Shown one piece after another: positions 40,642 through 51,525 of a DNA stretch of 64,000 nt. The stretch spans positions 4,328,587 to 4,392,586 of the forward strand of contig OX465120.1 of assembly GCA_949987565.1 (NCBI GenBank). The letters are read 5' to 3'. Positions within the stretch are counted from its first letter, which is position 1. Each line of letters opens with the position of its first letter. Made by a program: the position numbers and the translations under genes. The notes under the pieces are model-generated. The model saw only the letters and a list, made by a program, of their open reading frames with translations. It was not told where the DNA came from and did no database searches. Source of the stretch: Luidia sarsii (lineage: Eukaryota > Echinodermata > Asteroidea > Paxillosida > Luidiidae).

Positions 40642-40834
40642 ACTCTCGGCCGTGCCACGTTAGTGAAACAGCGGGCCAAACGCCAGCGGTCACTGGCGAC
40701 CATGTCGGACGAGCGATCCACGGGGGAAATCGACGCTCTTTACGGCAGGAGGGCGATCAATCGGTCTCCCGGCGATTTTGCCCACGACGGGCTTCCAAGG
40801 TCCGGGCTGAGGATGCGTAATTGGTGTCGAGTGG
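40642..40834 (+). CDS. Speculative coding exon, unknown product
   Basis: Preceded by a pyrimidine-containing stretch and TTTAAACTTATTACAG, and followed by GTGAAAG. The + strand reads TLGRATLVKQRAKRQRSLAT, MSDERSTGEIDALYGRR, then AINRSPGDFAHDGLPRSGLR without stops. It is GC-rich compared with its neighbours and codon use looks plausible. No domain is recognised and the donor choice is uncertain (GTGGGT four bases earlier is also possible). It could be a chance open stretch. Confidence 0.3.
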
Positions 40835-41003
40835 GTGAAAGAAAAGGGGGGCCGGGGGAGCGCTAAATTCGAGCGAGGAGTAATGGGGCCAAGGTGTGCG
40901 TAGAGAGTACCAATGGGTTATGTTTAAAAGAAGATGGGTTAAAGGTGATGCACGACTGCTGCCTGTATGCGTCGACGGCTGTTTCGTGTATAAGTGGTTT
41001 CCG

Positions 41004-41424
41004 CATAGAGCTCTATAAATAAGTGCACACTCCCCTATCAACGCGCGGTACGAACGTGTGCCGACAAGGACGTGCATCCGCCATTACCGAAGAGGGCAAC
41101 TTCAGCTCGAAGTGCCCGGATGTCAGTAGCAATCGCGCATAATATGAATAGGGAAAGGTATAACCGAAAGGTTGTGAATGCGGGAACTATGAAATGTTAT
41201 AGAGATGTTTTTTAGTACTGAAAGGAAACGGCCATCAATACCTTAAGGGGTTGAGGAATGTTAATGTCCTACTTACCTTCGTACAAATTGGGATTAGTTT
41301 GCCGTGGTTTGCCCCGTAGAGATCCATGCATTTGCACCTGTTTGGTATAAATGGCGTCGCAGTTCCCTTGTCGGCACGTGTCACGCGATGAGTGCGCACT
41401 CTAGTTTATTTATAGAGCTCTATG
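41004..41424. mobile_element. hAT-like MITE with perfect 8-bp duplication
   Basis: 421 bp. Left end CATAGAGCTCTATAAATAA and right end TTATTTATAGAGCTCTATG are complementary. The similarity continues for about 90 bp (GTGCACACTC, ACGTGTGCCGACAAGG). GGTTTCCG flanks both sides (40996-41003 and 41425-41432). The 8-bp duplication suggests hAT. The TIR start CATAG deviates slightly from YARNG. Confidence 0.85.
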
Positions 41425-41825
41425 GGTTTCCGAGAGGTGTCTTTCTAAGTTGAGATTTGGGCAAGATTGAACAAATTCTCTACACGATTCGTTACTCCGG
41501 ACGTAAATGCCTACAATGTTTTACAATGGAACGATTTACGTATGACGTTTAATTCAGATAATTATATTTACTCTGCAATTTATTGGCGCTGCCACTTAAG
41601 CGAAGATAAAATGGTGTAAACGGGAAACCAGGTCACTCCTACCAAAGCCACACACACACCTCGGTATATCATATAATATCAAACCTAAGGGCCCGGATCC
41701 ATGCTAAGGCGCAGTCAGGTTTTCTTTGATTTCAATAACCTGTGGTTTGAATATACCTACACGTAATTGCACTTCTGCCGCCCTCCTACTCGCACGAAGA
41801 TAGTTTGCTATTCGGAAAGGTGACC
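41425..41825. other. Unannotated sequence
   Basis: No feature seen beyond short CA repeats at about 41650. Confidence 0.3.
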
Positions 41826-42090
41826 GATGCGGGCTGTGTAGCTTAACAGGTAGAACACAGCAGCCGATTTCAAGAAAAGTTGCGTAAGTTACACAACGTA
41901 CAAATGTTGCGTAAGTCTTGTTCCACAATGGCTCTTTTGTGCACTATTAAGAAAATGCAGCACAATGTTGCGTAAGTTAAGCAACAAAATGTTGCGTACG
42001 CAACATTTGAAGTTTCGTGAAATCGGCTGCTGGTACGTTAACAAGAGTCCTGGGTTCATGCTATAAAGGGAAAACAGTTTACTCAAAGTT
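41826..42090 (+). repeat. tRNA-like SINE-type repeat, interrupted
   Basis: GGGCTGTGTAGCTTAACAGG (box A region) at about 41831-41850 and GGTACGTTAACAAG...TGGGTTCATGC (box B region) at about 42032-42060 are separated by the element at 41859-42031. The rejoined order matches the intact copy at 33926-33990. Confidence 0.6.
41859..42031 (+). mobile_element. TGCGTAA-palindrome element, copy 2
   Basis: 173 bp with perfect 13-bp inverted ends, AGCAGCCGATTTC and GAAATCGGCTGCT. It carries TTGCGTAAGTTAC at several places. It shares internal sequence (ACGTACAAATGTTGCGTAAG, CAATGGCTCTTTT) with the copy at 10695-10971. Confidence 0.75.
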
Positions 42091-42551
42091 TAATCTTCAT
42101 AAACTGATTTGCGTCATTAGAAGTATGTTACGTCACGGTGCCGTAACATTGTAAGCCAATGCCATTCTTAAACCTTGCATGGTGCCTGAAGCTCTAAGGG
42201 GCAATGGTCAGTACTTGACCTCGATCTTATCTGACAATTTAAGTTCTTGTCACCGGGTTGGGCCATTAAGCACGCGCTCTCTGTTGCCAATTGACTCCCG
42301 GGGGTTCGTACATTTTGACTTCTTCTGCCTCCACCGAAACCACCTCGCCCTCACCCTGCTCCCCTCCTCCTCTTCTACCTCATCCCCATTCTCCTCTAAA
42401 CCCTCTCCTCGCTCATCCGTACTGGACACTCCTTCCTCACCCCACACCCATTAGCGCTACCCTCGCGTGAATCTGGCCGGCACAATCTGAAGGCAGGAAC
42501 GAGTTGATAGACTCTAAACAAGACCCATCTGCGAGACCTTCTCTCACTCAC
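42091..42551. other. Unannotated sequence
   Basis: No recognised feature. 42340-42440 is C/T-rich. Confidence 0.3.
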
Positions 42552-42832
42552 TCCAGAACCCATCGGGTATAGAGTGCAGTCCAGCTCCCCGCCTGCTCCC
42601 CGCATGCCCGTCGCGTTCAATCGGAGCACGGACGTCCAATATTGACCGGTGAACCACACTTCTGATTGCATCGGGTAAACAGCGGACGGCCGCGGTGGCG
42701 ATGGCGGTGGCGGCTGAACTTGGGACGAGAATCGCGTCCTCCTTCTGTGCAAAGAGTGGCCCGAGTGGCCGTAATGGACGGCGCAAACTCGCCGGTAACT
42801 TGTAGCGAAATGAATCCCGTATCGACCCGGAC
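42552..42832 (-). CDS. Speculative coding exon, unknown product
   Basis: On the - strand a long CT tract and CTTGTGGAG precede a GC-rich, CpG-rich stretch that ends at TGGA|GTGAGT. Both splice signals are strong. Two of three frames are open; one reads RYGIHFATSYRRVCAVHYGH and later SEVWFTGQYWTSVLRLNATG. No domain is recognised and the correct frame is unknown. It might be a 5' exon or simply GC-rich DNA beside a CT tract. Confidence 0.2.
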
Positions 42833-42837
42833 CTCCA

Positions 42838-43500
42838 CAAGGAGAAGAGGAAGAGGTAGAGAGAGCGATGGAGAGGTGAGAGATGGAGTGAGATAGAGAG
42901 AGAGAGAGAGAGAGAGAGATATAGAGAGAGTGAGAGATAGGGAGAGAGAGGGGGAGGGGGAGATAGAGAGAGAGAGGGAGAGGGGAGATAGAGAGAGAGG
43001 GGGAGAGATGGAGAGATAGGAAGAGAGGGGGAGAGGGGGGGAGAGAGAGAGAGGGAGAGAGAGATGGGGAGGGGAGAGAGAGAGTGAGAGAGAGGGAGAG
43101 AGAGAGATAGGGGAGAGGGGTGAGAGAGAGGGAGAGAGAGGGGTGGGGAAGAGAGAAATAGAGAGAGAGAGAGAGAAAGGGAGAGAGAGGAAGACGGAGG
43201 GGGAAGGGGATGTGCAGGGAAGGTGATGTGCAGGGAAAGGGAAAGGGAGAGGGGCAATGAGAGGAGGGAGAGGCAGGGGTGAGAGAGGGGAGGGTGAGGG
43301 GGACAGGGAGAGGGGCAGGGGGAGGGAGAGGGGCAGGGAAAGGGAGAGGTCGAGGGAGAGGGAGTAGCTGAAAATTGAGGAGAGAGAAGAGAGAAAATCC
43401 GAGAGGAATAGAAGGGGAGAAAGAGAGAGACATGGTGAGGCACAGGAATTGAAGCGAGAGTGAGAAGAATAGAGAAGAGAGAGAGAGAGAGACGAGGAAG
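42838..43500 (+). repeat. GA-rich purine tract
   Basis: About 660 bp, almost exclusively A and G on the + strand, with GAGAGAGA, GGGAGAGG and GGGGAGG variants. Frames on the - strand are Ser/Leu/Pro low complexity. Confidence 0.95.
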
Positions 43501-44740
43501 AAAGCCCATCACCGATCGAATAAAGTGACTCTTTCTTTCTCGGGCAATCTGTCAATCGGTGTGCAAATTCAAGAAATCGAGGACAGGTGGGGATAGGGAG
43601 AGAAAGGAAGCGACACGGAGGCATACTGACGAACCCTTCGGTTAGGCCTGTGATAGCGTTGCCCTGTCCACGGTAGTTTCGATCGCGATTTTTTGTTTGG
43701 CCTGTCACGAGAGGAGCGTTTTTGTGTGTGTGTTTTTTTTTGAATCTCCAAATTCTAAGTAAGACGGTTTTGTTTGAGACGTAATTTTGAGAAAATGACT
43801 TTTGTCAGCAATAAAATTGAATTCGTTTCAATCAAATTTTATCCAGTCCAATCCAATCCAATCTAATTCAATATTCGAATAGCGTGATTATATGTGAAAT
43901 GATTCACTCTTTTGTCCAATATTTGTTCTAATTTCAATCGATTTAGTTGAGAGATTGAAACTATAATACCTCCCCTATCTTTACCAGTGATTGTACAATG
44001 TTTGATGACTCTTCAAAACTCAATTCGCTCTTGAAAGTTTTCAGAAGAAGGGGGGAATTTGATTGCATGTGAGTTTGCTGTTTGATGACAAATAGCCATC
44101 ATATCACCGTCTTTCACTTTGTATTTGATGGTGACTTTTCAAATGGGCCTCTTCAAAAGAGAGTGCTTCGTACAGGTGATCATTACACAAGGCGTAACAG
44201 CGTGTGTCAAACGCCGGAGATAAATTGATTCGGGGGTATAGCCTCAAACATCCTGACCAGGCCGAACGGGGCAATTATCCCGTGCAAACAGCTCACGCCG
44301 TCCCGCCCTTCGTACCTTTCCCCAGACTGCCTCCCTCCACCCATGGATTTTTTGGGGGGCCGGCGGGCTCTACACTCGAGTCCCCGGATTTAGGCGCCCT
44401 GGGCCCGCCCGCTGTTCGCCCCGCGGCCCGCTGGACCTCTTGAAATCAACCCGGTAACAGCGGAACCTACACGCAACCCTCTAGAAATCCCATCCTTCTG
44501 TAAAGCCGCCCCCTTTTCTCTTTCTCGATCTCTTTCTTTCTTGTTCTCTCTTGATTGATTTCTCCCGTCTCTTACTTTGTCCGTCTCTGTTTCCGTCTGG
44601 GCCTATCTACATTCGCCTTTGCCTTCCGTGTCTGACTTTCTCTCATCTGTCTCTGTTTCTCTGCTACTTTCTCTCCCTTTGTCTTTGTCTCTGTCTTTGT
44701 CCTTCCGTTTTGGGCTTTTCAAAGGATATGTGGCAGCTCT
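43501..44740. other. Unannotated sequence
   Basis: A short CCAAT-like pentamer repeat occurs at 43832-43875. A GC-rich patch at 44275-44440 has no identifiable domain. A CT-rich stretch lies at 44510-44710. Confidence 0.3.
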
Positions 44741-44755
44741 TCCAACGTTCAAAGT

Positions 44756-44936
44756 GAGATTTGAAGGTTTGCATGGTGAGAATTGCAGTGTACTCTTCAA
44801 GAGTGTAAAGTGTACTCTGTTTGTCTCCTGAAGACGAGCAGAGTACACTTTTCAAAACGTCGAGTTCCTCCGGTTCTTTTCAGAACCACACATACTCATT
44901 AAAGATTATTTACATGGTGTCACCGCAAACCACTCA
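44756..44936 (+). mobile_element. Complete 181-bp family H insertion with 15-bp target duplication
   Basis: TCCAACGTTCAAAGT occurs directly before (44741-44755) and after (44937-44951), a perfect 15-bp duplication typical of retrotransposition. The element starts with GAAGGTTTGCATGGTGAGAA, the complement of a family H 3' end. It then carries CTC-CTGAAGA (44825-44834), AAAACGTC-GAG (to 44864), the hairpin GGTTC-TTTTCA-GAACC, and ACATGGTGTCACCGCAAACC. Confidence 0.8.
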
Positions 44937-44951
44937 TCCAACGTTCAAAGT

Positions 44952-45955
44952 CTTCGAATTCGTTTCAAGTCGATCATTGAATCAATGGCAGGCAGCCTTG
45001 CCTTTTTGGCCTGCATTTTATCCAGCGTCCATTATGTCCTTCGACCATTGCTTCTGGTCGAAACCAGATGTGCCTTTTAGCATTTAAATTTGGTAGCAAA
45101 AATGGACATTACAACCATGTCAGGTCAGGGTTGATCACTTCTAATTCCAATCCAGACCAAAATCGAGGTAATCATGGCATTGCGCACACAAGATTTTGAA
45201 ACACAACAAATTCTTCTGGAAACCTGGATGACGATAATTATTGAATGTACCGGTAATGTAGAATGGCCTGCGTTGAAACATGTATGAAAAGCGTAAAATC
45301 CTTATGCTCTATTGCAAACACAGATACAAGCTCACAATTTCTCCTTGTTCTACGCTGTGGAATGATTCTGTATTTCAACGTGCGTGTTTTCGAATAGCCT
45401 ATGGGTTCGGGTTGCGAGCGCACTGCATGCTGCCGACAGACGAGTAGCAGGTTTTTCTTTTATGTTTTTGTGGCTTTGTTTTTCTTAGCAAATCAACTTC
45501 GGGCACGCTGCGTTAAGGTTTCGACCAATCTGGAAAAAAGGGAGCAACTGAACGGGGAATGTGCAAAATCCTTTGCTCGAATTTTGGGGTTTAGTTCTTA
45601 AAACCAATCATGCCCCAAAAGGTTGGTTGTAAATCGTGCACTGCTTTTTGTGTATGGAAACGATGCGTTTGTGATAGATTTATAAGTTTAGATAAAATAG
45701 CTTTTACTCACAGGGATTATTTCTGTTTTTATTTCGACCAATCTTGTTTTTTTTAAATGAAGTTAATTATTGCACATGGATGTCGCATTCGCGCAACCGA
45801 ATGTGTCATAATGTGTCATATAGCAGATTTGCAGCTGACCTCACCGTATCGGCGTCCCCTGTGTGGCAGCCTAAGTGGGCCCAGCTACACTCATGGAATC
45901 CCAATGAATAAACATGAGTTAACAGACACAAAACCCAAGTGGGAGTCTCAGCCTA
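44952..45955. other. Unannotated sequence
   Basis: No supported gene or repeat. Confidence 0.3.
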
Positions 45956-45960
45956 TGACG

Positions 45961-46850
45961 ATTAGAGAGAACGATCGAGAGAGAGGGGAGAGGGGGAGAG
46001 AAGGAGAGAGAGAGGGGATAGAGAAAGAGGGGGTGATGGGGAAAGAGAGAGAGAGGGGGGATAGAGAAAAGGGGGGTGATGGGGAAAGAGAGAGAGAGAG
46101 AGGGAGAGATGGAGAGAGAGAGAGGAGAGAGAGAGGATGAGAGAAACAAACAGAGAGACAAACAGAGAGACAGACATACAAAAACATAAGCACACAGTTA
46201 GACAGACAGACAAATAGGGAGTGGGGAGACGCAGACAGATAATTAGAGGGAGGGAGACAGTGAGAGAGAACGAGAGAGTGAGAGGAAGATGGAGAGAGAG
46301 AGGTGTTGATGAGAGAAATGGGGAGAAAGAGGGATAGAGGAAGGGACAGAGACAGTAAGGGAAAGTGGGATGGAGTGAGAGTCAGAGAGAAAAAATAGAC
46401 AGTGAGACAAAGAGACAGAGAGTCAGAAAGAGGACAGAGACTGAGAGTAAGAGAGACAAGTCAGGAGAGAGTGAGAGGAAAGAGACACAGTGAGAAGAGA
46501 GACAGGGAGAGGGGAAACCGGGAATGGGGAGGGATACTTAATGACGACGAGAGATAGGCAGAATGAGAGGGAGAATGACAAAAGAGAGATAGAGAGTGAC
46601 GGGGGACATAGAGAGGTGAGAAAGGTAATAGGTGAGAAAGGTAACAAAGATGATATACACGTAGACAGACAGGGAGTGGCAGATAGAGAGAGAGAGGGGG
46701 GAAGGAAGATTGACGAATGAGATATGGACTATAGATAGGGAGAGATGAGCAGAAAGACATAGAGGCGGGAGAGAGATGGAGGGGGAGGGGTGGAGAGGAA
46801 AAGAGGGAGGGAGAGAGAGAGAGAGTGAGAAAGTGCATGGGAGATGGGCG
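45961..46850 (+). repeat. GA-rich purine tract with ACAGAGAG units
   Basis: Irregular GAGAGAGAGG, GGGGATAGAGAAAG and GACAGACA units. No unit length dominates. Confidence 0.9.
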
Positions 46851-47510
46851 CCGGTGGACTGGTAACGAGTCTACGCTGACGCCCTCTGAGACTTTCCAAA
46901 AGAAAATGTGCCATACGTGACAAGGCTAGCTTCGGTCGCACGGGACGCCCCAGTGAACCGATGCATATTCCGTCAGGGAGGAGCAATGTGGTGTTATTTC
47001 TCCCCCAATTTCTGTCGCCCGTGTTTCGCACGAGGTTTCTCTTCCGCGTGTCCCCTCCGGGCGGGGCAGTCGACACCTACTCGGCGGGCGAGAGGCTAAT
47101 TCCTCCCCCCGGGGGGCCACCTCGCCACCACCCGTTTGATCACGGACGTTCCCCTGACGCCCGAAGGCCAGGGAGACTTACACGCACACACAAAAAAAGA
47201 CGCCAGAAAAACCAATATGAAGAAATCAAAAAATTGTATAACCCCCATCACTCGACTTCTGAAACCCTAGGCACGTCGACCCGACGGAATGAATGAAACA
47301 GAATCACATTCAGTGGCAGTTAGTCTTCAAGAAAGTCGCAAATCGTGGGCTGTTCACGGTGAAAGAAGCGTGTCGAGAATAGTTTACGGTGCGATTTCTT
47401 TGTGTGTGTGTGTGTGGTTGTACAAAAACACACGGATGTTGGGATTCTCATGGTGAAGGTAGCGAGTTGAAAGCAGTTTGCGTTACTTGTTGGGAAGGCT
47501 TGCCATTACT
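46851..47510. other. Unannotated, partly GC-rich sequence
   Basis: 46850-47170 is GC-rich with CpG and short C/G runs, but overlapping frames are inconclusive. (TG)n lies at 47401-47416. Confidence 0.3.
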
Positions 47511-47517
47511 AGTACTG

Positions 47518-47665
47518 TCAGTCATGACTTAGTCAGTGTACACATTACCCGACACGTTGAGTTATCTGGTCTTTTCAGAGCCACACTTACACATGTCAGA
47601 TGACAAACATGGCGTCACTGCAAAATTTCAACATTGTGATTCCGCCATAGAAACCTTCAAACCTT
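47518..47665 (+). mobile_element. Structured retroelement tail (family H), degenerate copy 7
   Basis: The core has decayed (CATGACTTAGTCAG, TACCCGACACGTTGAG). Still visible are GGTCTTTTCAGAGCCACAC, GGCGTCACTGCAAAAT and CCATAGAAACCTTCAAACCTT. Confidence 0.55.
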
Positions 47666-47936
47666 AAACAATGAGTAGTATCTATTTGGGAGTTTCGACG
47701 AAACTTAAAAAAACACTTTTTGTTTCATACTGCTCATCGCAAAATTAGCGAGTTTTTGTTGCCAATTTCATAGAGTCGCTTAACCGCCACAACTCTCTCA
47801 AGCACAAAATGTCATTATTCACAAAATCACTTTACCGACCCAAACTTGGTTGCATGCTGAGTAAAGGACAGTTTCACATAGGTCAAAGGTAAATAACGCG
47901 GAAGACTTTTCGAGCTTGGCAGATTTTAACGCTTAA

Positions 47937-48304
47937 AGCCCCTACACAACAATGGGAAGATCGACAAACAGAAATGTTCACAGATTTACATAAACCTTTT
48001 ACAGTTTGAAGATGGTTATAGTAGAAACCTTGCACTGAAATATTTCGGCCTAAAATGTTGTATTTTGTGAGAAAAGAGTAAAAGAAATCGTTCACGTCTC
48101 ACCGAGATCTAAACTATTTTTCGGAATAGTACGGCGTTGAATGCTGCATTTTCACGAAAGAAATGAAGCGATTTTCACGATTTTCTCGAGACTCGGTTGA
48201 CGGATTGAGCGGAAATTTTCACAGGTGTGCTATTTCATGCATATGTTGGATCATCCAACGTATGGACGCTATTGTTTGACCTCGACCAATGTTGGGTAGG
48301 GGCT
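47937..48304 (-). mobile_element. TTAA-flanked MITE, copy 3
   Basis: 368 bp with perfect TTAA on both sides (47933-47936 and 48305-48308). Left end AGCCCCTACACAACAATGG; right end CCAATGTTGGGTAGGGGCT. It is in opposite orientation to the other copies. Confidence 0.9.
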
Positions 48305-48308
48305 TTAA

Positions 48309-49200
48309 GCGGCTGTATGAAATCGGGCTTAGCTGTCACCGGAACTGTTCGTGACTATCTGAAGGCTTTTGGGACATGTCGTTCGGTTTGACGGATGGGT
48401 GTTTTGTTGGTCATGAGGATCAATATCAAAATAATGGTTGTTAGGTTGGAATCTTATCGAATTCACAAATATTTTTTTAACCCTCAAAGAGCCGGGGCGT
48501 ATTCCACCCCCTGTAGTTTTTTATAGCATCTCAGTGATATTTTGAACTGAATTGGTGAGCCAAATGAAAATGGAGTTAGTTTTCCTTTTGATGATAGTGG
48601 GTATATTTTCAACCTTACCATCAATGTTACATTAAGAAAATACCAGCTGCCCCGAATCTTCAGTTGCTATATGGCGCCCTCACTTGACGATAAAGGCCCT
48701 CAATTCGGCAGAGGTCGCCTGCACTCTGCGCCTGAAGGCTAAGGGCCACACGTAGGATTGCCTGGATACGTAAATGCCACTCACTCGTGGAATTTTAACC
48801 TTTCTGGTGAAAAATGGGAAGGGGGAAAGCCAAAAAAAAAACAAATTCCATTGCGCCGAGAGTTAATTGTCTCTTGTAAATAACCTTCCCTCATCAGCTC
48901 AACCCTTGCAAGTTGGCGGTGATTCGTTTAAGACCACGCTCCGTCGGACCAATTTGAATTAGTCAGCCAGTTACGCGCCACGGCAGCGGGCTCGGTCTCT
49001 AGAGGTTGGGCGGCATTAGGGCGCGACGTCGTGGCTACTAATTCCACGCACGCGGGCAGCTCGCCCGCTTCCTAGCATACCATACCATACACCGGGGTCT
49101 CTACGGATCAGTAACCCTTCTCTAGCAGCGGCCAGGGCAGGTCGATCACGGCTTGCCTGTTCAATCACTGTGCGGCTGTAAAGTTCTGAATGTGGCCATA
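48309..49200. other. Unannotated sequence
   Basis: GCGGCTGTATGAAATCGGGC at 48309-48328 resembles AAGCGGCTCTATGAAATTTGG at about 20218-20238, a possible terminal sequence of another short element. Otherwise nothing is recognised. Confidence 0.3.
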
Positions 49201-49441
49201 TGTGACCCGGCACAACGACATGAGGAATATCCCACCAAAACATTTTTGAGTAAACAACGCCTGAAGTTAAAGTATCTTCACAATTCGATTACAAATCTTC
49301 TTTTTTTCCGGAAATTTTAAGTATTAGAGGATATTATATTTTGTTATCATATGAAAGCTAATGGTATACTCTTTCACATCATTAGAAAACCTCAAAGTCT
49401 CAAAAGTGGGGTTATTCCTCATTATGCTGTGCCGGGTCACA
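49201..49441 (+). mobile_element. TGTGACCCGGCAC MITE, copy 7
   Basis: 241 bp, complete ends, with a small central deletion compared with copies 4-6. Confidence 0.9.
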
Positions 49442-49589
49442 TATATCGAAGTATCGAGACAATTGGCCCGTTATATAGGCAAATGAGCTATCTAAAGTTA
49501 TCTAAAAACCTACTCGCTTACTCATCTCCGAATAGTTTAACTGATTATTGGTGCACTGATGTATGGACCTCCTCCACACTTTCCCCTAA

Positions 49590-49777
49590 GGCCTCTTGTC
49601 AAAAAGATCATCGGTTGGCTATCAGATGATTTGACCCGTCCGATGTCGTTTCCACCGGATAGCCATCGTGAATTTTTCACCCCAGAATCCAGTCCAATCG
49701 GCTTTCTACGGGGGGAAATTTTATCGGTCGGATGAATTCAACCGGCACTCAACCGATGATCTTTTGGACAAGAGACC
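49590..49777 (+). mobile_element. PIF/Harbinger-like MITE, copy 2
   Basis: 188 bp, TAA on both sides (49587-49589 and 49778-49780). Ends GGCCTCTTGTCAAAAAGATC and GATCTTTTGGACAAGAGACC. It matches the intronic copy at 8045-8233. Confidence 0.85.
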
Positions 49778-49780
49778 TAA

Positions 49781-50869
49781 CCTTGGTCTTCCCTATCGAG
49801 TCGTAAATAGGGGTTTTGGAGCATCATTCCCTCCATCGTTGAGTCACTGTCTCTCTCTGTTAACCCTAGTGTATGTCCTTTTATATTGTGTTTTTGGATC
49901 TTAAAACACCAGACATAATTCATCTCCATTTTCGTGATAAAATGTTCGCCGATTTACAGTGTAACATTATTGAGGACATAGCTATAAACTAATAAATTGA
50001 TACATTGACTCAATACTGGACCGTTTATCGACAGTTAAATAAATTGGTCTAAGTAATCGTTCTACTGCCAGATCGCATTGTTAAAAAAAACCCAGAAATT
50101 CATTGTTTTTCTGATTAAACGGGATCAAATGGTTATACAGTAATTCGTGCAAACGCGATCCTGTCGAACTTTTTAAATCGCAAATTGCTAACATCTAGCG
50201 TTTGTTCCAAAGAAACGTTGACATAATTGTGGCAAAAAAATCAGAAGAAGTGGTCTGTCCTACCGGGCCTTTCCTTTGTGAATCTTCTGAATGCACGACG
50301 TTTGGCTCTTTGCCAGACCTTTCCCTCAAGGCTACAATCCGAAAGCTCCTTTTCTCTTCGACTGGGTACGACATACAATATTCCAGTCCCCTCTCACCTT
50401 TTTGATTCACACTCTTTCAGGTCACTGAAGTCAGCCAGACAATTTACCGTAAAAAGGGTCCATTTGTCCTGGGGCCTTAAAATAGTTTCTCCCGCCGCTA
50501 ACAATTGATATGTTTTTTGGCGAGGGGCATTATTCTTTCCCTTTTTCTTTCAATTTGAGGAGAGTGCAGGAGAAAAATGGGTTGTGTTAATGCTTTGCCA
50601 CAGTTACCTTGATTGTCAGTATATGGGGTTTCAATTTTGCTGCCCTAAGCGTTGATTTTGCAGCCATTCGATTTCATTAAGTACAAGTCATCGGAAGGAA
50701 GTTGGGAAATGCTCGCAGGAAGTAGTTATATTAGGCTCAGAAAATTTCCCAGGGAAGGGCACTGCTGTAATCTGAATTTGTTTACAGCAATTTTCATCAA
50801 TCCGTTTGACTACCGTTGTTCGAAATATCAACTGATTAAGATCTTGTCTGATAAATGCTCTACTATTTA
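49781..50869. other. Unannotated sequence
   Basis: No recognised gene. Frames at 50195-50410 and 50227-50508 lack domains. Confidence 0.3.
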
Positions 50870-51121
50870 TGTGACCCGGCACAGCATAATGAGGAATAAC
50901 CCCACTTTTGAGATTTTGAGGTTTTCTAATGATGTGAAAGAGTATACCATTAGCTTTCTAATGATATCAAAATATAATATCCTCTAATCCTTAAAATTAC
51001 TGAAAATACAAAAAAAAAGAAAATTCATTTGTAATTGAATTGTGAAGATACTTTAACTTCAGGCGTTGTTTACTCAAAAAGTGTTTTGGTGGTATATTCC
51101 TCATGTCGTTGTGCCGGGTCA
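50870..51121 (-). mobile_element. TGTGACCCGGCAC MITE, copy 8
   Basis: 252 bp. The left end TGTGACCCGGCACA is intact; the right end is changed to GGGTCATGATAT. Confidence 0.85.
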
Positions 51122-51440
51122 TGATATATTGAACAATATTAGTCAAAATAGTAAATTTGTAAAGATATACCTTACGAAATGAAAAAAAAGGGTTGACTCC
51201 TGTAGATAAAATTCCCTTATTTTCGGATAAGAACAGATCAGGTGCTAATACAAGCGCCAAACTATTACATTGTATTAGTCGAAATCAGTCAAGTAACCAT
51301 AACATGAATACAGGATGGACAAGCAATTAGACAAACACTATAATACCCAACTTTCTCACTCCGCGTTACTGATAGTGCAATCATTAGGCCCTAATTATTT
51401 TCTCATATGATGTTCTAAGTCTGTTTTTTCTTTATTTTTG
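51122..51440. other. Unannotated sequence
   Basis: No feature recognised. Confidence 0.3.
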
Positions 51441-51525
51441 ATTTGTATTTTGGTAATTTAGATTTGCATTTTGGTAATTTTAGTCAGTAAGCAGTTTGCA
51501 ACATTTTTGTATATCACTTTATTTT
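51441..51525 (+). repeat. PLE downstream flank without tail core
   Basis: GATTTGCATTTTGGTAATTT, CAGTAAGCAGTTTGCAACAT and TTTTTGTATATCAC are the sequences that follow the PLE tail elsewhere. Here they occur alone, with a partial duplication (TTTGTATTTTGGTAATTTAG) in front. Confidence 0.55.

Noticed and set aside
42396..43708. Minus-strand frames of 322-363 codons
   Set aside because: Mostly translation of a GA/CT tract; only the GC-rich end (42552-42832) is kept as a weak exon candidate.
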